13,450 nucleotides of DNA, taken from positions 1 through 13,450 of the forward strand of contig JWZX01002387.1 of the NCBI GenBank assembly GCA_001275005.1. The letters are read 5' to 3'. Origin of the DNA: Chrysochromulina tobinii. Taxonomy: Eukaryota; Haptophyta; Prymnesiales; Chrysochromulinaceae. The notes under the pieces were generated by a model that did no database searches, was not told the DNA's origin, and worked only from the letters and a program-made list of their open reading frames with translations. Position numbers and translations under genes: made by a program. Below, one piece after another: positions 7,068 through 13,450 of this stretch (the stretch's first letter is position 1; the number at the start of each line of letters is the position of its first letter).

Positions 7068-10000
7068 ATGTCCACTCATCCGCTCCTGGGTGTGATCCCC
7101 GGCATCCATACGCGCAAGGCGCACCAGCCCATCAAGTACGAGGGCAACCCGCGCTCAACACCAATGAAAGCAGTGGATGCACCCCCTGTCACTAAGAGCG
7201 AGCCTCCGGTGATGCCCTTGCCTGCGGGTGGCGCCATCACGTTCACGATTAACGGCGAGTTGCAAACCGTCCAAGCCGGATCGGACCTTGACGCGCGCAC
7301 GACGCTGGCCTCCTACTTGCGCGAGACGCTCAATCTGACCGGCACGAAGATTGGGTGCAACGAGGGCGGCTGCGGTGCATGCACGGTCATGATCGGCCGG
7401 CAGAACCCCTCTACCAGCCAATTCGAATCCACGATCGCAAATGCCTGCTTGCGTCCTCTCTTCTCTCTTGATGGCGCGCACGTCATCACCACCGAGGGGC
7501 TCGGCTCATCAGTCAAGGGCTTCGGACCTGTGCAGCGCAAGATTGCGGAGTGCAACGGAACACAGTGCGGCTACTGCACGCCCGGCTTCACGCTTGCGAT
7601 GACTGGGCTGCTCGCGGAGACTCTGACGCCCACCCTAGAGGAGGTGGAGGCTCGTTTCCAGGGCAATCTGTGCAGGTGCACTGGCTACCGGTCGATCTAC
7701 GAGGCGATGCACTCATTCGCGGCCACGGACGCGGAGGGCCAGCCCACGCCAGAGGCGAAGGCCCTTTGCTCGGAGGCGATCGCAGATATCGAAGACCTGT
7801 TGCGCAAGGGCGCGCAGGACTGTCATTCCCGCAAGCATCCCGAACACGAGGAGGGCGGCTGCCACAGCAAGACGCATGGCGACGAGAAGGGCGGCTGCCA
7901 CGGCAAGACGCACGGCACTTCGAGGATGAATCCGATGACGGCCAACGGCGTCACGTGGATCGAGACGAAATCTCTGGGCGATGCGATCGCGGAGGTGAAC
8001 GAGTGCTTGAAAAGGGGCGAAACGTACCGTCTGGTCGTCGGCAGCACAAGCACCGGCGTCATCAAATACTATCCGAGCGTGCGGGACAAAGAGCATAACA
8101 TCGACTGGGACAACCCGACGACCTTCATTAACATCGCGCGGCTCCCAGAGCTGAACAAGGTCGCGGCGCTTTCGTCGGGGGCGGGCCGGATCGAATTTGG
8201 GGCGGGCCAGATCGAATTTGGGGCGGCTGTCACGCTCTCAACGATCATTGAGGTTCTCAAGGCCTCGGCCGCCACCCTCGGGCCCGCCGAGGCCGACCGT
8301 GTCGCTCTTGAGAGCGCCGTGCGCCACCTGATGCTCGTCGCACACTACCAGGTGCGCGACGTGGCCTCCTGGGCAGGCAACCTGATCCTCGCCAAGAGCC
8401 ACCCGTACTTCCCATCCGATGTCGCGCTCGTCTTCGGCATCGCGGGCGTCTCGCTGACAGTGATCTCGGCAATCACAGGCGTTCGGACGACCATGAACGT
8501 GCTCGACTTTTTGGACGAGCGGTACGCTCTCCAGCCAGACTTGGTGGTGTTGAGCGCCACCTTTCCGATAGCCCCCGAGGGCACGGTGCTCGATTCCTTC
8601 AAAGTGATCGAGCCGCCACGCCAACTCTCACGCGCTCGTCAACGCCGCCTTCCGACTCGAGGTCCACCCCGATGGCGCGGGCACGCCGACGATTGGGCTC
8701 GCCACCGTGCTCGTGGGCAACATCTCGCAACGGCCTCTCTTGTGCGTGCAGACTGCTCAGTCGCTCGTGGGTCAGCCGGTGAGCATGGCCTCCTTCACTA
8801 ACGTGCTCTCGATCTTCTCGGCCGAGCTCGCAGCGGCCATGGACAACGGCCCTGCCGACGGGTCGGGTCACTTCGTCGTCGAGTCCGCAGAGTACCGCCA
8901 GTCGCTCGCCGAGGCGCTGCTCTTTAAGTTTATGCTCGCCGCGGTCGTGCGCACGTACCCGACGCTGCCCCCAGATGTGGACAGACGCTGGCTCTCGGCC
9001 GCCGCGCACTACGAGCGCCCAATCTCGGCAGGTCAGCCCTCCTTCCCCCCGCTTCCGGCCGGCTTCGAGGCTGAGTCGCCGCTCGGTGACCCGATTGAGA
9101 AGGTCGAGGGAGCGGTGCAGGCAAGCGGGGAGGTGCTGTACACGGCGGACCTGCCCAAGCCCTCCGACACGCTGCACGCGGCGCCTGCGGTTGTGGGCCC
9201 CGGCGACGTGGGCAAGACGATCGTCAGCATCGATGCGAGCGCTGCCACTGCGGTGCCCGGCGTCTTTGGCTTTATTGCGGCCGAGGACGTGGCCTCCGTT
9301 GGCGCGTCCAACTTTGTCGCTGTCGGCGCGGCGATGCCTCTTGGCCACATCTTTGCGGCAGGCGTGACCGAGTACGTGGGCCAGTTCGTCGGGCTAGTGC
9401 TCGCCAACAAGTTCGACGTGGCCAACCGTGCGGCCAAGCTCGTTGTGGTGCACTACAGCGCAGAGGCACCTGATGTGTCGCACAAGGGCTACCATGTGCC
9501 CACGATGGCGTACACCAAGGTGGCGGGGCCCGAGCACGGCCTACCCGTCCGGGCGCCGCCGACGGGCCAGCCACTCGCCGACGTGAGCGGCACTATCTCG
9601 ACCACGGGGCAGAAGCATTTCTTCCTCGAGACGCAGGTGACCTTCGCGGTCCCCGGTGCCGACGGGCAGCTCACCGTGCAGTGCGCCTCGCAGGCCATCC
9701 AGGCACTCAAGAAGACGGTCGCGACCACGCTCAACAAGGACTTGGCCAAAGTGACGGTGACCACGACGCAGATTGGCGGCGCGTACGGCGGGAAGGCGTT
9801 CCTCCCCGTCACAGTGGCATGCGCCGTCTCGGTGGCAGCGATCAAGGTGAACAGGCCGGTGCTCTGCCAGCTCGACCGCAACATCGACATGCTCTCGCTC
9901 GGTGGGAGGGCGCCAGCCTCAGCCGACTTCAGCCTGAGCATCGACACGGGCTCCAAGAAGCTCTCGAGCCTCGTGCTGACCGCGACCGTCGACTGCGGCT

Positions 10001-11634
10001 GCAACTCCTCGGGCAGCGTGAACACCACCTCGCTCAATTGCTACGTGGTGCCGGGCGCGAGGCTTTCCAAGAAGAATCTGATCACGCCAACGCCGGTCAA
10101 CACGATCATGCGCGCGCCTGGAGACTTCCAGGGTGCATTCTTCATGGAGGGTGCCATGGAGGCTGCTGCGCGCACCTGCCTCCTACAAAACGTCTTGCCC
10201 CTCGACGATGCGCGGCCCGTGCAAGAGGCAAACCTCGACCCGGGCTGCGCGGACGTATGGGCAAAGTGCAAGGCCCTCGGCGACGCGTTCCTCGCCGACG
10301 CGCGCTCGTTCAATGCGGCCAACCGGTGGCGCAAGCGGGGCGTGTGGACGATGGCCGTTAAGTACTCGCTCTCGAACCAAGGGTATGGCCAGCAGGCGAC
10401 AGTCACCGTGCACTCAGACGGCAGCATCGCGCTGATCCACACTGGGCTCGAGATGGGGCAGGGTCTGAACACGAAGGCGGTGCAGTCCGTCGCCTTCGAG
10501 CTCGGCTCCGGCCTGCTCGCGGCACCCGAGACGCTGTTGCCCCTCGTGACGACAGTGCGGCCCACCACGACGGATGGTCACACAGCGACCACTCAGACCA
10601 ACACGTGGGGCAGCGGCACCTCTGAGTCGGTCGTCTTCGCCTGCCTCGAGGCGTGCAAGACCCTAAAGGCACGGCTCATGCCGTACAAGGGCGCGGGCGA
10701 CTGGAGAGCGATATGTGCTGCGGCGGCCGCGGCCGGTGTGCAGCTGAGCGAGACCGCGACTAAGCGTCAGAACATCGACGGCGGCAGCTACTTGCAGTAC
10801 TCGTCCGCGATCTGTGTGGCCGAGATCGACGTGCTCAGCGGCGAGGTCGAGCTGCTCCGCACCGACATGTTCTATGATTCGGGCGTCGCGCTCAATCCCG
10901 TCATCGACATAGGGCAGATCGAGGGCTCGTTCGTGCAAGGGATGGGCTGCTTGCTCACCGAGGAGCTCGTGCGCTCTCCGAACGACCACCGGCTGGTCAA
11001 CAACGGCACGTGGGACTACAAAATTCCGTGCCCCCTCGACGTGCCACAGACCTTCAACGTGTCGCTCATGCCGAACGATATCAACACGGCCCAGGGTGCC
11101 GTCCAAGGCTCCAAGGCGAGTGGTGAGCCGGCCTACCTGCTCGGCGCCGCTGCTTTCTTCGCGGTCAAGATGGCCATCTACGCCGCGCGTGCGGAGGCGA
11201 ATGTGCCGAACCCTAATGGCTACTTTGAGCTACAGGCGCCCGCCACCCCCGCGCGGGTGCGTGAGGCGTGTCTGGTCAGTCTCGGAGAGCGCGCCGCCAC
11301 CGCCGGCGCGCTGGTCACGACGGTGACGATGGGTCAGCCCGTGAGATCGGGAGCCAAGCCGGCGCAGTCTCGGGCCCCCAACAAGGTGCACGTCGACGCG
11401 CAGGTGCCGCCCCTGCCCCTGGCAGGTGAGCTGCTGCGTCGTCGGCCCAAAGCCCAACCAACGAGTTTTCGCCAAGGCGACGAGCTCCTTGAGCCCATGA
11501 GTACCTCCAAAGTCGCAGCGGCAGCGGAGGCTGCACTTCTCGGCCGCAAGGCCGCCCTCGTCATCGGCGCCATTGTTCTCTTCGCCCTTGGCGCGCTCAC
11601 CGGCGCTGTCGTGGGCAGAACCGCGACTTCTTGA
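7068..11634 (+). CDS. Xanthine dehydrogenase/aldehyde oxidase-family molybdo-flavoenzyme, AO-like, tail-anchored, with one frameshift
   Basis: This is a large enzyme of about 1,520 residues. It oxidises aldehydes or heterocycles at a molybdenum cofactor and passes electrons through two [2Fe-2S] clusters to FAD. Cluster ligands are C97, C102, C105, C127 and C162/C167, C170, C202, C204. A Cys/His-rich linker (252-282) leads to the FAD domain (about 293-513 and beyond). The Mo-cofactor part (from about 9100) has GQKHFFLE (9607-9630), GLEMGQGLNTK (10444-10476) and the catalytic Glu in SGEP (11125-11127). Xanthine-specific features are absent: GGKA replaces GGKE (Ala at 9796), MRAPG replaces FRGFG (10108-10122), and no FFxGYR NAD motif is seen. 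These resemble plant aldehyde oxidases, so oxygen as acceptor is likely. The canonical end is near 11280; about 117 further residues end in a hydrophobic helix (11551-11616). The frame changes at about 8607-8610 with no plausible intron. Start ATG 7068 has a GTCGCC context; its first 50 residues are an extension. Confidence 0.88.
7824..7916 (+). repeat. Cys/His-rich linker repeat within the aldehyde oxidase-like gene
   Basis: Three copies of C-H-x-(K/R)-x-H occur between the iron-sulfur and FAD domains: CHSRKH (residues 252-257), CHSKTH (265-270) and CHGKTH (277-282). The last two belong to a near-identical DNA repeat, GGCHSKTHG at 7854-7880 and GGCHGKTHG at 7890-7916, period 36 bp. The pattern could bind metal but fits no named zinc-finger spacing I know. 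Confidence 0.8.
8178..8226 (+). repeat. 21-bp in-frame tandem duplication in the FAD domain
   Basis: The 21-bp units at 8178-8198 and 8199-8219 differ at one base (G8188/A8209), and a 7-bp partial third copy (GGGGCGG) follows. They encode GAGRIEF and GAGQIEF in tandem just before GAAVTLS, which is the family's usual FAD-domain motif. The duplication keeps the frame. Confidence 0.92.
8607..8610 (+). other. Frameshift site in the aldehyde oxidase-like gene
   Basis: The upstream frame reads S-F-K-V up to 8606. The downstream frame reads S-R-H-A-N-S-H-A-L-V from 8611 and is blocked by TGA at 8605-8607 just before. One extra base in ATCG (8607-8610) explains the join, and dropping C8609 would give F-K-V-M-S-R-H-A-N, the family-like sequence. 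No GT...AG intron fits. The downstream frame stays open for about 1,000 codons, which argues for an assembly error or a very recent mutation rather than an old pseudogene. Confidence 0.85.
11551..11616 (+). other. C-terminal transmembrane segment coding region
   Basis: Twenty-two uncharged residues (Ala, Leu, Val, Ile, Gly, Phe), preceded by GRK and followed by RTATS and the stop. A single hydrophobic helix within 30 residues of the C-terminus, in a protein without a signal peptide, is the layout of a tail-anchored membrane protein. Confidence 0.8.
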
Positions 11635-11918
11635 CGGGCATGAACGGGCTGCCTAAGGGCTGCCACTCGATGCCCCGGTCAGAAAAGCGAATAATACATA
11701 CACACAGTTCGGGATGTGTGTGGAAGCACTCACTCACTCACTCACTCACTCACTCACTCACTGGAAGCCTGTGTTGATCAGCACTTCTCGACGACAAAAC
11801 GTCTGCGAAACGTCGGCTCCTTGACGAGCCGCCACCTACCAGTTCATCTACCTATCCATTGACAGCGCCCAACGCGCTGCACTGCGCCATACGCTTAGTG
11901 CGAGGACGTAATTTTCAC
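11635..11918. other. Intergenic region between tandem genes
   Basis: This 284-bp spacer holds the 3' end of the aldehyde oxidase-like transcript and the promoter of the next gene. Past the stop there is an AT-richer patch GCGAATAATACATACA (11688-11703) that could serve 3'-end formation, then an (ACTC)n microsatellite. No coding frame is visible. Confidence 0.6.
11728..11762. repeat. (ACTC)n microsatellite
   Basis: Nearly nine uninterrupted ACTC units. The word TGGAAGC occurs on each side, at 11721-11727 and 11762-11768. It is a simple tandem repeat, probably length-polymorphic. Confidence 0.95.
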
Positions 11919-13450
11919 ATGAGCTTGGGTCCCGCTACCCTCCCTGGTGACTGGGACCCGGTCGCTGGCCAGTTCCTCACACCATATGTGTACGACCCTT
12001 CGCCAGCGATGCCGATGACGGGAGCGGCGGCGCGCGCCCGGCGAATGCTGCACGAGGCGTCGTGCAGCCTAGCGCTCGAGAAGGGCATCGCAACAAGTGC
12101 CACGGAGCTCACGCGTCAGGGCTTCCTTCTGTGGCGGTCGGCGCTGGGCGTCGGGCCGTCGTACAAGCACTTCACATTCGGCACCGGGCTGGGCCACGCG
12201 GCGGCGCTGCGGAGCGAGCCGCCGACGGCGCCAACAGCCGCGCGCATGCGCGCAAACCCCGCGGGCGCACGGGTGATCCATGGACGCGAGTCCGAGTATG
12301 CCGAGCGGCGGCGGCACGTGGTGCAGGAGCAGATGCTGGCGCGCGAGCTCGCTGCCATGGAGGCGGAGCAGCGTCAGCGCACGGCGCACGGAACGGCGCT
12401 ACGTGCGTTGCAATCGCGCGAGGACGAGCGATGCGCATCGGTGCGCGAGGCCGTTTTCGTCGAGGAGCTACGTGCCTCCGAGGCGCAAGCGGCCGGCGCG
12501 CATGAGGTGGCGGCACTGCTCGAAGAGATGAACGAGCAGCGCGCGGCCATCGCGCGACTCGCGATGCAGACGATGCCTGAGGCGGAGGTGATGATCAGGA
12601 TCCTGCGCCGAGAGCTGCGCGCGGTCGAGGGCAATCCTCCGCCGCTTGCACCGATCGGGCGCGGCTTCTTTGACCTCACAAGCGACCTCGAGTACACGAG
12701 CCGAGCCCTCACGCAGCAACCGTCCTATCCCTACGACTCGGCGCCGCTGCTGACGCTCGCCTTTGGGCGCTCGATGACGCGCACGATCTCGGGGCACTCG
12801 TCGACGTACGACGAGGGCTCATCGGCCTTCGCGTCCGCCACCGCGTCGACCGCCGCCGCCGTCGCAATCGCGGCGCGGGAGGCGCTGCAGGCCGAGCTCG
12901 ACGCCGAGAAGCGACTCCACGTGGAGGCGCTCGAGAGGCTGCAGGCCGAGCTAGCGGCTTCGAACGCTCGCTCATCCGCGCTCGCTGCGCAGCTGGACGC
13001 GACGCGAGCGGCCGTTGAGGTGGCACGCGCCGAGGGCGCCGCCGACGCCGCCGAGCTGGCGCGCTCCTCGCATGAGCAGCTCGCGCGCCTCCTTGCGAGC
13101 GAACGAGCTCGAGGCGTCGCGGGTCATGGCATGCAGCCCTGGGCGCCACGCAGCGGCGCGGTGAACGAAACTCCGGCGACGACGGCGTTGGCGCCCGACG
13201 CCGACAGTGGGCTCGACGCCACCCTCGGCGTGACGCCCGCAACGGCCGCGCCCGCGGGGGAGGCTGTGACCGCGGGCACGGCCGTTGGCGCCCGCGGGCG
13301 AGAGAGAGCACCCTCTGCCGAACGGATGGGGGGGGAGCGGCCGGGCGCCGTCCTGGGCGTCGGCGGCGCCGCTGGCCGCGGTTCGTCGTTGCGGCGGCCT
13401 CTGCAGGCGCGCGGCGGGCGCGGTGGCGGCGGCGGGCGCGGCGCTGCTCC
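11919..13450 (+). CDS. Coiled-coil protein of unknown function, 3' end outside the window
   Basis: The frame from ATG 11919 is open for 510 codons to the window edge with no stop, so the C-terminus is missing. I do not recognise the family. Residues 1-100 look globular, with conserved-looking aromatic stretches (PGDWDPVAGQFLTPYVYDP, GFLLWRSALGVGPSYKHFTF). Residues 122-238 and 318-398 are rich in Glu, Arg, Ala and Leu with heptad-like spacing and are probable coiled coils; the second contains LQAELDAEKRLHVEALERLQAEL-type heptads. A Ser/Thr-rich linker (about 283-313) separates them. From about 400 the sequence turns Ala/Thr/Pro-rich and then Gly/Arg-rich, with RGG-like runs (RGGRGGGGGRG) up to the edge. 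Third codon positions are strongly G/C, which supports this strand over the opposite open frames. A structural or cytoskeletal role is possible, but nothing decides it. Confidence 0.72.
   Translation, partial: MSLGPATLPGDWDPVAGQFLTPYVYDPSPAMPMTGAAARARRMLHEASCSLALEKGIATSATELTRQGFLLWRSALGVGPSYKHFTFGTGLGHAAALRSEPPTAPTAARMRANPAGARVIHGRESEYAERRRHVVQEQMLARELAAMEAEQRQRTAHGTALRALQSREDERCASVREAVFVEELRASEAQAAGAHEVAALLEEMNEQRAAIARLAMQTMPEAEVMIRILRRELRAVEGNPPPLAPIGRGFFDLTSDLEYTSRALTQQPSYPYDSAPLLTLAFGRSMTRTISGHSSTYDEGSSAFASATASTAAAVAIAAREALQAELDAEKRLHVEALERLQAELAASNARSSALAAQLDATRAAVEVARAEGAADAAELARSSHEQLARLLASERARGVAGHGMQPWAPRSGAVNETPATTALAPDADSGLDATLGVTPATAAPAGEAVTAGTAVGARGRERAPSAERMGGERPGAVLGVGGAAGRGSSLRRPLQARGGRGGGGGRGAA

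Noticed and set aside
6897-7124. 75-codon minus-strand frame across the divergent promoter
   Set aside because: No similarity, overlaps the oxidase start, and is in a different frame from the PDZ-PPR gene.
8607-8610. Intron or programmed frameshift in the oxidase gene
   Set aside because: No GT...AG pair of workable length and no slippery heptamer; a one-base error or mutation is simpler.
11728-11762. CRISPR-like repetition
   Set aside because: Pure tetranucleotide microsatellite with no spacers, in a eukaryotic context.
12709-13311. 200-codon minus-strand frame near the window end
   Set aside because: Low-complexity Arg/Ala/Pro composition; the plus-strand frame is open over the whole 1.5 kb with coiled-coil periodicity.

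Overview
The window looks like nuclear DNA of a GC-rich unicellular eukaryote. The evidence is spliceosomal introns with GT...AG ends (both donors GTGCGC), a nuclear mRNA 3'-end processing factor, a pentatricopeptide-repeat (PPR) organelle RNA-binding protein, and a eukaryotic-type fused molybdo-flavoenzyme. The plant-like aldehyde oxidase residues and the MET1/ZKT-like PDZ domains suggest a photosynthetic lineage such as a haptophyte or another microalga. This placement is inference; I recognise no species.

Layout, left to right. (1) 1-384 is non-coding flank with a 14-bp direct repeat. (2) 385-1196 (+) is a CstF-64 (CSTF2/Rna15-type) cleavage-stimulation factor. Its RRM and hinge are in one frame and its C-terminal domain in another, so there is a frame break inside a CCG-repeat polyproline tract. 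(3) 1197-1861 lies between convergent genes and holds a 74-bp unbroken alternating purine-pyrimidine tract and small GC hairpins. (4) 3339-1862 (-) is a three-exon gene for a small HAD-fold protein with a long proline-directed-site-rich tail. (5) 3340-3973 is non-coding. (6) 6883-3974 (-) is a 969-residue protein with two tandem PDZ-like domains followed by about 11-12 PPR motifs. (7) 6884-7067 is a short divergent promoter region. (8) 7068-11634 (+) is a xanthine dehydrogenase-family enzyme whose visible pocket residues resemble plant aldehyde oxidases. It has a Cys/His-rich linker, a 21-bp in-frame duplication, one frameshift and a C-terminal membrane anchor. (9) 11635-11918 is non-coding with an (ACTC)n microsatellite. 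(10) From 11919 (+) a coiled-coil protein of unknown function is open to the window edge.

The genes do not form an operon or an obvious pathway; this is ordinary eukaryotic gene packing with short spacers. The most unusual items are the tail-anchored aldehyde-oxidase-like enzyme and the PDZ-PDZ-PPR fusion, which are divergently transcribed from a 184-bp spacer. The two frame breaks, at 937-985 and about 8607-8610, each need only a single-base correction, so assembly error is the first explanation to exclude.
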